Shown: one piece after another, positions 1-7,277 of the stretch
Position numbering within the stretch: the stretch's first letter is position 1
Layout of the letters: each line of letters starts with the position of its first letter
Made by a program: the position numbers and the translations under genes
Origin: an uncultured Anaerolineaceae bacterium
GTDB lineage: Bacteria > Chloroflexota > Anaerolineae > Promineifilales > Promineifilaceae
Assembly (NCBI GenBank): GCA_937967805.1
Contig: CALBTC010000175.1
Coordinates: 1-24,282 of the forward strand
Reading direction: 5' to 3'
DNA length: 24,282 nt
The notes under the pieces: generated by a model
What the model saw: only the letters and a program-made list of their open reading frames with translations
The model's database searches: none
Told to the model about the DNA's origin: nothing

Positions 1-92
1 CTGGGCGGGCTGGTGTCAAGGGCAGAAACCGTCCACGGCCTCACGCGATTATTTTCTTAGACTACAAAAAAGGGAGGGACAAGGTGGCGGTC

Positions 93-521
93 TCACACCG
101 TCATGACCGGCTCGTCATCATCATCGCTCATCCATTTGGGGCTTTTTTCCGGGCCGGGAGCATGATGACCATGCTTGTGATGTCCCCACGGTCCGCGTGT
201 CCACGGCCCGCCACGATGCTTCCAGCGACGGCCGAAAATCAACCGCAGGAAGAGCATCGCCAGCAGGAAAAAGAAAGCGATCTTGAAGAAGATGGCGAAA
301 ATGCCCAGAATGCCTAACGTCCCCCAGCCGAAGAATCCGGGGCCATCACGATACGGAGCAGCAGGCGGTACGGCTGTTTCCGCACCTTCCTCACCCACCT
401 GCGCCTGCAAACCGTCAGAAAATCCTTCATAATAAGCGGCGCGGGTACGGCTGCCAAATCCACCAAACAGCCCCACCAGCAGCAGGACGAGCAATCCAAA
501 ACCTAAAAGCCTACGAAACAT
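93..521 (-). CDS. Small His/Gly-rich two-helix membrane protein, function unknown
   Basis: This encodes 142 residues. A hydrophobic N-terminal segment (about residues 5-22) could be a signal anchor. A second long hydrophobic stretch covers about 66-96. The rest is a Gly/Trp/His-rich basic segment (about 97-122, with the cluster HHKHGHH) and an acidic end (SDDDDEPV). The start is supported by a strong AAGGAG six bases upstream of the ATG. I recognise no family. The His cluster and Asp run could bind metal, but this is speculation. It reads away from the oxidoreductase at 795, so it is probably monocistronic. The codons for Thr-Ala-Val near residue 50 carry a one-mismatch copy (ACAGCCGT on the coding strand) of the window-wide octamer. 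Confidence 0.72.
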   Translation of the reverse strand: MFRRLLGFGLLVLLLVGLFGGFGSRTRAAYYEGFSDGLQAQVGEEGAETAVPPAAPYRDGPGFFGWGTLGILGIFAIFFKIAFFFLLAMLFLRLIFGRRWKHRGGPWTRGPWGHHKHGHHAPGPEKSPKWMSDDDDEPVMTV

Positions 522-794
522 CTGAAACTCCTTTTTTTGTCCGCAGATTTCGCAGATTGGCGCAGATTGCGCTGCAGATTTTTCAGCATATGGCTAAAAA
601 CTCTGTTTTCTCTGTGTCCTCTGTGGCATACAAAATATCAATGCTGGCAGTATGCGTCACAATCTTGAAGAAATTGTGAACAGGTGGCGGAAAGGTGATG
701 AAGGTGGTGGTAGAATTGGTGCGCATCTGAAAAATGGTTTATAGGTCTGCGTGATGCGTGAGAAAAATCACGTTTCACTTTTCTGGAGGTTTTC
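522..794. repeat. Intergenic spacer with iterated CGCAGATT-like words
   Basis: Between the two divergent genes, 542-580 holds four spaced copies of (C)GCAGATT, and 602-632 holds a CTCTGT/CCTCTGTGGC-type low-complexity run. Both resemble the short degenerate repeats in other spacers of this window. The remainder (about 640-780) shows no gene. It should contain the promoter for the downstream oxidoreductase, but I could not pick a convincing -35/-10 pair. The Shine-Dalgarno TGGAGG lies just before 795. Confidence 0.55.
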
Positions 795-1784
795 ATGTCT
801 AAAATTCGTTGGGGATTGCTCTCGACGGCCAATATTAACCGGAGGCTGATTCCGGCCATTCGCCAATCGGCGCGGGGAGAGCTGGTGGCGGTGGCCAGCC
901 GCAGCCAGGAATCGGCGCAGAACTATGCGGATGAATGGGAGATTCCCCAGGCGTTTGGCAGCTACGAAGCGATGCTGGCCTCAGACGCAGTCGATGCGTT
1001 GTACATAGGCCTGCCCAATCATCTTCATGCCGAGTGGTCCATCAAGGCGATGCAGCAGGGCAAGCATGTGCTGTGCGAGAAGCCGTTTGCCCTGACGCTG
1101 GCTGAGGTGGATGAGATGACGGCCGTATCCCAACAAACCGGCCGTGTGCTGACAGAAGCGTTTATGTACCGGCACCATCCCCAGACCAAAATTGTGGGTG
1201 AGATGGTACGAGACGGCCGTCTCGGTCGCATCACCCTTGTTAGAGGCACATTTAACTTTACCTTTAGCTCGCGAGACAACATCCGGCTGGTGCCGGAGAT
1301 GGGCGGTGGCTGTTTATGGGATATAGGCGTCTATCCCTTGAGCCTGGCGCAGTACATCATGGGTGGCCCGCCGCAGCAGGTGTTTGGCCAGCAATGGCTG
1401 GGCGAGAGCGGCGTCGATGAGGTGTTCTCCGGGCAGATGTTGTACAAAGACGGGGCAATGGCCCAAATCAGCTCCTCCTTCTGCACCCCGTTCCACACTG
1501 AGGCTGAGATCATCGGCACTGAAGGCCGCGTTGTGATGAATCGGCCGTTTGTGGGCCACAATGACGGCGACCGGCAGCTCATGTTCTATCCCAAAGGTGG
1601 CGGGCCGGAAGAGATTACCGTGCCTGAGAAGGCGCTGTATTTAGGTGAAGTGGAAGATTTGCACGCGGCGGTTTTAGACGGCCGTTCCCCCTACCTCACC
1701 CTGGAAGAAACCCGCAACCACGTCAAAACCGTTTTAGCCCTGTACCAATCGGCCCAAACGGGGCAGGTTGTGGCGCTGGATTAA
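795..1784 (+). CDS. Gfo/Idh/MocA family NAD(P)-dependent oxidoreductase
   Basis: At 329 residues this is the usual length for the family. The N-terminal Rossmann fold begins with beta-strand KIRWGLLSTANI. The cofactor/active-site motif EKPFAL lies at residues 95-100, and the C-terminal alpha/beta domain contains the typical GGCLWDIGVYPL segment (171-182), which lines the substrate pocket. Family members oxidise or reduce sugars, inositols, dihydrodiols or biliverdin. Nothing here fixes the substrate, although similarity of general form to trans-1,2-dihydrobenzene-1,2-diol/xylose dehydrogenases is likely. TGGAGG upstream supports the start. The gene is followed by a strong hairpin terminator, so it appears to be a single-gene unit. 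Three octamers (1119, 1213, 1678) lie inside it. Confidence 0.93.
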   Translation: MSKIRWGLLSTANINRRLIPAIRQSARGELVAVASRSQESAQNYADEWEIPQAFGSYEAMLASDAVDALYIGLPNHLHAEWSIKAMQQGKHVLCEKPFALTLAEVDEMTAVSQQTGRVLTEAFMYRHHPQTKIVGEMVRDGRLGRITLVRGTFNFTFSSRDNIRLVPEMGGGCLWDIGVYPLSLAQYIMGGPPQQVFGQQWLGESGVDEVFSGQMLYKDGAMAQISSSFCTPFHTEAEIIGTEGRVVMNRPFVGHNDGDRQLMFYPKGGGPEEITVPEKALYLGEVEDLHAAVLDGRSPYLTLEETRNHVKTVLALYQSAQTGQVVALD

Positions 1785-1814
1785 TCTCGCAGCGGAAAAT
1801 GATGCTTTCTGGCG

Positions 1815-1852
1815 AAAACGGCCGTATCGAAATGAATCGATACGGCCGTTTT
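1815..1852 (+). terminator. Rho-independent terminator built from two ACGGCCGT octamers
   Basis: A perfect 16-bp inverted repeat (arms 1815-1830 and 1837-1852) with a 6-base loop is followed by more T (run TTTTTT to 1853). Each arm contains one ACGGCCGT. It sits 30 bases after the oxidoreductase stop. The A-rich 5' side means it could also act on the opposite strand. Confidence 0.85.
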
Positions 1853-1884
1853 TGTACGGAGACAGAGGCGTTTTGGCCGTGACC

Positions 1885-1893
1885 TGCTACAAT
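1885..1893 (+). promoter_or_regulatory. Possible extended -10 promoter for the RtcB gene
   Basis: TGC TACAAT at 1885-1893 matches an extended -10 (TGnTATAAT with one mismatch). It lies downstream of the terminator and about 37 bases before the RtcB start at 1931. No good -35 is visible 17 bases upstream. A weak AGAAGGAT-type ribosome site follows at about 1912-1919. Confidence 0.35.
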
Positions 1894-1930
1894 ATTTGCC
1901 GAGTAGAAAAGCAGAAGGATTTGAACAGCA

Positions 1931-3334
1931 ATGAACGCAAGAAAGTTTGCCCGATTGGGTGTGCCCCAGGGAGAAGCGATGCGGCTGGCGGGAACGGCCG
2001 TACGGGATGCCCGCACGTTTGGCATTCCCAAGCGAGATATTCCTCAATTGATTACGGCCGTTGTCGAAAATCCGGCCGACTACCTGCAAGACGAGCTGTT
2101 TGGCGACCTGGCCGCGGCCATCCTGGCCCATGAAGAGGCGCAGCCCACCTTTAAGCCGCGCAAAGAACCGGCCCCGTTCCAGATTTGGGGCGAAGACCTC
2201 GACGAAAACTCGGTCAACCAGATGAAAAACGCGGCCCAACTGCCCGTCTCCGTACGCGGCGCGCTGATGCCCGATGCCCATCTGGGTTATGGCCTGCCCA
2301 TCGGCGGCGTGCTGGCCGTGCGCAACGCCGTCATCCCCTATGCCGTGGGGGTAGACATCGCCTGCCGCATGAAGCTGAGCGTGTTGGACCTGCCGCTGTA
2401 CACGCTGCGCGGCGAACAGAAGCGGCTGGCCAACGCTATCGAGTATGAAACCCGCTTTGGCATCGGGGCCAACTTTCGCAAGGGGGAACGGCGCGATCAT
2501 CCGGTGATGGATGAGGATTGGCGGGTAACGGCCGTTACCGCCCGCCTTCGCGATAAAGCGTGGGAACAACTGGGCACCAGCGGCAGCGGTAACCATTTTG
2601 TGGAATTTGGCGTGCTCACAGTTTTGAATGATGAGGTGGGGTTGCCCGCCGGGGAGTACCTGGCACTGCTCAGCCACAGCGGCAGCCGCGGGGCCGGGGC
2701 CACCGTCGCCGATCATTACAGCAAGCTGGCCATGGATTTGCATCCTGAATTGCCCAAAGAGCTGCGCCACCTGGCCTGGCTTGACCTGGACAGCGACGCC
2801 GGACGTGAATATTGGGCCGCTATGCAGCTCATGGGCAAATACGCTGCCGCCAATCACGCCTGCATTCACTATCATGTTGTCAAAGCTCTCGGCGCAAAGG
2901 TGCTGCTTGATGTGGAAAATCACCACAACTTTGCCTGGCAAGAAGAGCACGAGGGTGAAACGGTCATCGTGCACCGCAAGGGGGCCACGCCGGCAGGCGA
3001 GGGGGTGTTGGGCATCATTCCCGGCTCGATGGGGGCGCCTGGTTTTGTGGTGCGCGGCAAGGGCAATGAGGCGTCGCTGAACTCTGCGGCCCACGGCGCG
3101 GGGCGGCGCATGAGCCGTAAGCAGGCGATCAAATCGTTCACCTGGTCTGACGTGAAGAAGTATTTGCGGGAGCGGGACGTGACGCTGCTTTCTGCCGGAC
3201 TGGATGAGGTGCCGATGGCCTACAAGGACATCCACGAGGTGATGGCGGCGCAGGCGGATTTGGTGGAAAAGATGGCCCGGTTTGATCCCAGGTTGGTGAA
3301 GATGGCTCCGGCGGGGGAACGGCCGGAAGACTGA
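1931..3334 (+). CDS. rtcB: RtcB-type 3'-phosphate RNA ligase
   Basis: RtcB joins 2',3'-cyclic phosphate or 3'-phosphate ends to 5'-OH ends in a GTP- and Mn-dependent reaction (tRNA or RNA repair). The 467-residue protein shows PDAHLGYGLPIGG (114-126), GVDIACRM (140-147, with metal ligands Asp142 and Cys145), SGNHFVEFG (metal ligand His222), SHSGSRG (metal ligand His249), ENHHNF (331-332) and AHGAGR, where His388 should be the guanylylated residue. All expected ligands are present, so it is probably active. The first ~80 residues form an N-terminal extension before the core that E. coli RtcB lacks. No archease or RtcA/RtcR gene is adjacent. Expression is probably from its own promoter after the terminator at 1815-1852. 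Confidence 0.95.
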   Translation: MNARKFARLGVPQGEAMRLAGTAVRDARTFGIPKRDIPQLITAVVENPADYLQDELFGDLAAAILAHEEAQPTFKPRKEPAPFQIWGEDLDENSVNQMKNAAQLPVSVRGALMPDAHLGYGLPIGGVLAVRNAVIPYAVGVDIACRMKLSVLDLPLYTLRGEQKRLANAIEYETRFGIGANFRKGERRDHPVMDEDWRVTAVTARLRDKAWEQLGTSGSGNHFVEFGVLTVLNDEVGLPAGEYLALLSHSGSRGAGATVADHYSKLAMDLHPELPKELRHLAWLDLDSDAGREYWAAMQLMGKYAAANHACIHYHVVKALGAKVLLDVENHHNFAWQEEHEGETVIVHRKGATPAGEGVLGIIPGSMGAPGFVVRGKGNEASLNSAAHGAGRRMSRKQAIKSFTWSDVKKYLRERDVTLLSAGLDEVPMAYKDIHEVMAAQADLVEKMARFDPRLVKMAPAGERPED

Positions 3335-3337
3335 GTA

Positions 3338-3375
3338 ATTGTGAATGGTGAATAATTAATTGTGAATCTTTAATG
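3338..3375. repeat. AT-rich intergenic repeat (AATTGTGAAT family)
   Basis: Between the rtcB stop and the next start lies an AT-rich run with two copies of AATTGTGAAT separated by related words. A sequence of the same character appears inside the membrane-protein gene at 14519-14556. Confidence 0.5.
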
Positions 3376-3383
3376 AGGGTGTT

Positions 3384-4343
3384 GTGCTGCAACGACTTTT
3401 GGGGCTGATACGGCCGTCTTCCACCGTCAAACCACAACCAGCCGTGCCGCCGGTGTGGCCGAAGGTGCTGCTGGTGATCCATAATCCGCGGGTGCCGTCG
3501 TATGGCGGGCGGCGGCTGCATGAGGTGATGCGCTGGCAAAACCCGGATGAGCTGGCCGCTCAGTACATCTACGATGTGAACGCTGCCAGCTTTGGCTATG
3601 TTAACTACGAAATCGCCGAGCGCATCGAGGTGGATGGTTTCCCGGTGAAGGAAGATGGTTTTGTCTATGACCCGGAGACGTACGTGCAGCGTTTTGTGAC
3701 GCGCACCGGCTTTCACCAACCGGATGCTGTGGATTACGGCCGTATCCTCCATGAATTCAGCATCATCCCCAAAATCAACGCCGGCACCATCGACGAAGTG
3801 TGGCTAATGGCCTTCCCCTACGCCGGTTATTTTGAGTCGCGCATGGTGGGCAAAGATGCCTTTTGGTGCAATGCCCCGCCGCTCATCGATACAAGTGTAC
3901 AGCGCCGCTTTGTCATCATGGGCTTTAGCTTTGAGCGCGGGCCGGGCGAAATGCTGGAAAATTTGGGCCATCGCGCCGAATCCATCATGAGCCACGTATA
4001 TCGTCGCCAGCGCGGCGAGGCCAATTTGTGGAAAAAGTTTATTCGGCACGAAAAGACCCATCCGGGGCAAGCGGAATGTGGCAACGTGCATTTTGCCCCC
4101 AACAGCGAGCGCGACTACGATTGGGGCAACACGCGCACGGTGCCCAGCCGCTGTCACACCTGGCTTAATTTTCCCGATCTCAGCGGCGAGCCGCAGCCGG
4201 TGAACTGCCGCGAGTGGGGCAATGGGGATATTCGCCAGCACCATTTGTGGTGGCTGGGCCATCTGCCGCATGTGGCGGGCAAAACGCGCGGCATCACCAA
4301 TAACTGGTGGGAATACATCATTGATCCAAACCATGTTCAATAA
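3384..4343 (+). CDS. Conserved-looking protein of unknown function
   Basis: This encodes 319 residues from a GTG start. AGGGTG lies a few bases upstream. There is no clear signal peptide or membrane helix. After a short Pro-rich start (about 12-27), the protein is a compact globular sequence rich in aromatic residues. It has several motif-like stretches: GTIDEVWLMAFPYAGYFES (134-152), AFWCNAPP (159-166), RRFVIMGFSFERG (174-186), HRAESIM (196-202) and HHLWWLGHLPH (286-296). The His/Glu/Asp-rich motifs suggest a metal-dependent enzyme or a carbohydrate-linked function, but I cannot name a family. Four Cys (162, 232, 257, 275) are spaced through the protein. The gene overlaps the next one by 11 bases, so the two are translationally coupled and probably functionally linked. 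Confidence 0.85.
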   Translation: MLQRLLGLIRPSSTVKPQPAVPPVWPKVLLVIHNPRVPSYGGRRLHEVMRWQNPDELAAQYIYDVNAASFGYVNYEIAERIEVDGFPVKEDGFVYDPETYVQRFVTRTGFHQPDAVDYGRILHEFSIIPKINAGTIDEVWLMAFPYAGYFESRMVGKDAFWCNAPPLIDTSVQRRFVIMGFSFERGPGEMLENLGHRAESIMSHVYRRQRGEANLWKKFIRHEKTHPGQAECGNVHFAPNSERDYDWGNTRTVPSRCHTWLNFPDLSGEPQPVNCREWGNGDIRQHHLWWLGHLPHVAGKTRGITNNWWEYIIDPNHVQ

Positions 4344-6840
4344 TCTGAAAAAATTTTGGCGGGGAACGGCCGTATCCGCCGCCGCCGGCTACCTCGTGCT
4401 GGTTTTGCTGCTGACCTACCCGGCCATCTTCCATTTGCACGATCGCCTCATTGGCAACAACATCGACAACTGGATTTACTACTGGAACAACTGGTGGATT
4501 GGCCGGGCCATTGCCGAGGGGCAAAGCTGGTTTGCCACGGAGATGATCTTTTTCCCGCAAGGCACCTCGCTGGTGGCTCACTCCCACTCGTTGTTGAGTT
4601 CGCTGTTGGCCTGGCTCTTGGAGCCGTTGACGGGTCCGGTGGCGGCCTTTAACCTGGTGTGGCTGTGGGGGCTGTGGTTGGGAGCCTGGGGCATGTTTTT
4701 GCTGGTGCGGGAGTTAACCGGCCAGCCGCCGGCGGCGTTTGTGGCCGGGTTTGTCTTTGCTTTTGCCCCGTACCACCTTACCCAATATCTGGCCCATATG
4801 CATTTGGGCACCATTCATTGGTGGCCGTTTTACATCCTCTTTTTGTGGCGCAGCCTGCGCCGGCCGAGCTGGGGCAACCCGGTGCTGGCCGGGGGTTTTC
4901 TGGCGCTGACGTTGTGGTCGGGGCTGCAGCTGGCGGTGTTTATTGGGTTGTGGACGGCCGTTTACCTACTATGGTGGGGCTGGCAAAATCGCCCTGTCGC
5001 GTGGCAGAAAACCGGCCGGCAACTACTGTTGTTGGGTGGAGCCGCCTTTTTGCTCAGCCTGCCTATTTTGCTGCCGATTTTAACTAATTTCAGCGAGCTT
5101 GTGGGAACGGCCGCCGAAGTAGACGAGAGCATCATCAAACAAACCGACTTGCTGGCGTATGTTGTGCCCACAACTTACCAGCCGCTCTGGGGGGAGACGA
5201 TGGTGCCGATTTACCAGAAGTTCCGGGTGAACCAGGCATTTATGCCATACCTCGGCTTTGGTGTGCTGCTGCTGTGTCTGCTGGCGGTTTGGCAGCAGTG
5301 GCGCGAGGCACGCTTTTGGTTGTGGAGCGGCGTGCTCTGGATAATGTTAGCTGCCGGCAGCCAGCTTCGTTTTAATGGCACCGTGTATGAGTCCATCCAA
5401 CTGCCTTACAACCTAATCAAATCAATCTTTCCCATATCTGCTATCCGCACGCCGGAGCGGTTTAACCTGCTCCTGGTACTGTCGATGGCGGTTTTGGTGG
5501 GCCTGGCCGTCGCCTGGCTGTGGCAGCAGCGCCGGGGGCGTTGGCTGCTGCCGCTGTTTGGCGTGGTGCTGCTGCTGGATTATCTGCCGACGCCGCTGCC
5601 CATGTGGGAACTGCCGCCCAGTTCGCCGTATCTGGAAACATTTGCCCAGATCGAGCCCGATGCCGGCGTCGTCAATGTGCCGATGGGGTACGATCTGGCC
5701 AAGCTGCTGCTGTATTACCAGACGCTGCACGGGCATCCGGCGGTGGAGGGGCACTTCTCGCGCTACACCGAAGAAACGTATGCCTTCATCAGCCAGCAGC
5801 CGCTCCTGCATCGCCTGTATCCGGCCGACGATATTCCTAATGCTATGTCACCCGCGCTGTTTACGACTTATTCTGAGCCTCTCAGCGCCTTAGGCCCGGC
5901 GCTGCGGCAGCTACATGAAACGGGCGTGCGCTACTTTTTATTGCATCTACCCTATACCTCGCGGGAGCATTTTGCCGCATTTAAGGCACAGTTACCCTTG
6001 ATCCCTGCTTATAAAGATGAAATTTTGGCGGTGTACGATGTGGCGCAGCCGCGCCCCTGGCAGTTTCAGGAACCGCGACCGCTGTCTGACGGCACGAATT
6101 TGCTGGAAGCAGAGGTTGCTTTGGACGAAACGGCCGTCACCCTTCGCCTCGATCTGTTGGCCCAATTACGTTCTATGGATGGGGTTGGTGAGGTGTGCGA
6201 GATGGTATTGGGCGAGGAAACGGCCGTTTCTTTCCCCACTATCCTTGTCGATCCGATGGCTATTTGGCAGGTGGGTGACCTGGCACAACTGCAAATGGAT
6301 TTGCCGTTGCCCGCAGAACTGGCCGAGGGTTTTTACCCGCTCTATTTGCGCTGCGTTGGCGGCCATACGGTGCCGCTGCCGGACCGACTGCACATTGGCC
6401 GCGAAGGCCAGGCACGCCTGGTTGGGGACCCGGAGAATGCGCGATTGGGTGCAGCCACCCGGCTGCAAGATGTGCGTTACTGGTTTAAAGGAAGCTGGCT
6501 TCACCTGTCCCTGCATTGGCTGGCAGAAGCGGCGCCGCAGCAGGAGCTAAAGCTGTTTATCCATGTCCTTGATGAGCAGGGAGCATTGGTGCGCCAACTT
6601 GATACGATTCCTTGCAATTGGCAATGCCCCACCAGCCAGTGGCCGGCGGGACAAACCATCACAGATGGCGCTGTTCTTGATTTATGGGGGCTGCCGCCAG
6701 GCGATTACCAGATTGGATTGGGGCTTTACGATGCCAATTCGGGAGAGCGTTTGCCACTGGTTTTGGGGGATGGAACGGCCGTCACAAACAATATTTATCT
6801 CTTGCCTGAACGCTTTACTATTACTTCTAGGGAACATTAA
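4333..6840 (+). CDS. Large multi-pass membrane protein, GT-C glycosyltransferase-like, with C-terminal beta domain
   Basis: The chosen start gives 835 residues. The in-frame ATG at 4222 would lie deep inside the preceding gene, whereas 4333 overlaps it by only 11 bases. About ten hydrophobic helices fill roughly residues 15-455. The first external loop holds the acidic/aromatic stretch NNIDNWIYYWNNWW (42-55), in the place where GT-C enzymes (ArnT, PMT, GtrII, YfhO-like) keep a catalytic Asp. A soluble region follows, and the last ~120 residues read as a beta-sandwich (ELKLFIHVLDEQG, PPGDYQIGLGLYD), a pattern I associate with Chloroflexota membrane proteins. The role is probably transfer of a lipid-linked sugar on the outer face. 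The acceptor is unknown. Five octamers lie inside the gene. Confidence 0.82.
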   Translation: MFNNLKKFWRGTAVSAAAGYLVLVLLLTYPAIFHLHDRLIGNNIDNWIYYWNNWWIGRAIAEGQSWFATEMIFFPQGTSLVAHSHSLLSSLLAWLLEPLTGPVAAFNLVWLWGLWLGAWGMFLLVRELTGQPPAAFVAGFVFAFAPYHLTQYLAHMHLGTIHWWPFYILFLWRSLRRPSWGNPVLAGGFLALTLWSGLQLAVFIGLWTAVYLLWWGWQNRPVAWQKTGRQLLLLGGAAFLLSLPILLPILTNFSELVGTAAEVDESIIKQTDLLAYVVPTTYQPLWGETMVPIYQKFRVNQAFMPYLGFGVLLLCLLAVWQQWREARFWLWSGVLWIMLAAGSQLRFNGTVYESIQLPYNLIKSIFPISAIRTPERFNLLLVLSMAVLVGLAVAWLWQQRRGRWLLPLFGVVLLLDYLPTPLPMWELPPSSPYLETFAQIEPDAGVVNVPMGYDLAKLLLYYQTLHGHPAVEGHFSRYTEETYAFISQQPLLHRLYPADDIPNAMSPALFTTYSEPLSALGPALRQLHETGVRYFLLHLPYTSREHFAAFKAQLPLIPAYKDEILAVYDVAQPRPWQFQEPRPLSDGTNLLEAEVALDETAVTLRLDLLAQLRSMDGVGEVCEMVLGEETAVSFPTILVDPMAIWQVGDLAQLQMDLPLPAELAEGFYPLYLRCVGGHTVPLPDRLHIGREGQARLVGDPENARLGAATRLQDVRYWFKGSWLHLSLHWLAEAAPQQELKLFIHVLDEQGALVRQLDTIPCNWQCPTSQWPAGQTITDGAVLDLWGLPPGDYQIGLGLYDANSGERLPLVLGDGTAVTNNIYLLPERFTITSREH

Positions 6841-6985
6841 ACCAAAGTACTATACTCACCGTACTAGTGACTTCACTCCCGGAAAACCTTACACTTAGCA
6901 CTATCTTACAGAAAAAATTACAAACAAATTTTGTGGGATTTTGAGAAGAAATTTTAGATAGAGAAACGAGAACGGAGTGACGCTC

Positions 6986-7162
6986 ATGACCATTATCATC
7001 GCTTTTACAGCCGCATCATTTATAGCATCTACCCTGGTCGTCGCTGCTTGTGCCATGTCTTCCCGCTTGAGCCAGTGCGAGGGTGTGGAAGAGTTCTATG
7101 CAGCCAGTGCCGAACCTGAACCTACAGTTGCCAAGCCGGCTGCTCCGTTTTCCGTGAACTAA
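6986..7162 (+). CDS. 58-residue single-span membrane peptide
   Basis: I prefer the ATG at 6986 over the in-frame GTG at 6977, because the CGGAG Shine-Dalgarno lies eight bases before the ATG and overlaps the GTG. The product is one hydrophobic helix (about 2-25, AFTAASFIASTLVVAACAM) followed by a 33-residue hydrophilic tail with acidic and Pro/Ala-rich parts. There is no lipobox. I know no family. It is isolated, being preceded by 145 bases of AT-rich spacer and followed by its own octamer hairpin terminator, which argues that it is a real expressed gene. Confidence 0.6.
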   Translation: MTIIIAFTAASFIASTLVVAACAMSSRLSQCEGVEEFYAASAEPEPTVAKPAAPFSVN

Positions 7163-7195
7163 CGAACTGCACCACCTCTGATTGGGAGTCTTGAT

Positions 7196-7230
7196 ACGGC
7201 CGTCACTGGGTGACGGCCGTTTGTGTTTTT
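7196..7230 (+). terminator. Rho-independent terminator from paired ACGGCCGT octamers
   Basis: Arms 7196-7206 and 7210-7220 (ACGGCCGTCAC / GTGACGGCCGT) form a perfect 11-bp stem with a 3-base loop. TTGTGTTTTT follows. It lies 33 bases after the small membrane peptide gene. It has the same construction as the hairpin at 1815-1852: one octamer in each arm. Confidence 0.85.
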
Positions 7231-7241
7231 ATCCCCTCGTT

Positions 7242-7270
7242 TTGAGCATTGTCCCATTTTTTTGTTAAAC
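7242..7270 (+). promoter_or_regulatory. Possible promoter for a leaderless start
   Basis: TTGAGC (7242-7247) and TTAAAC (7265-7270) are separated by 17 bases. The -10-like element ends 7 bases before the ATG at 7278, which would put the transcription start at or next to the start codon. There is no Shine-Dalgarno before this ATG. Both hexamers are imperfect matches. Confidence 0.3.
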
Positions 7271-7277
7271 TGGGTGC

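Noticed and set aside
1..60. Possible C-terminal end of an upstream plus-strand gene (19 codons then TAG)
   Set aside because: Too short to identify, and all three frames stay open for similar lengths. It may be real but cannot be supported from this window.
84..317. Plus-strand open frame of 77 codons
   Set aside because: It is antisense to the 93-521 membrane protein, which has the better ribosome site and sensible hydrophobic pattern.
542..580. CRISPR-like direct repeats
   Set aside because: The units are about 8 bases with irregular spacing of a few bases. There are no 25-40 base repeats with unique spacers, and no cas genes.
638..859. Minus-strand open frame of 73 codons before the oxidoreductase gene
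   Set aside because: It overlaps the oxidoreductase start and has no ribosome site or recognisable domain.
1781..3235. Long minus-strand open frame (484 codons) opposite rtcB
   Set aside because: It is antisense to a gene with a complete set of RtcB motifs, and its own sequence shows no domain or ribosome site. It is a by-product of GC-rich codon use.
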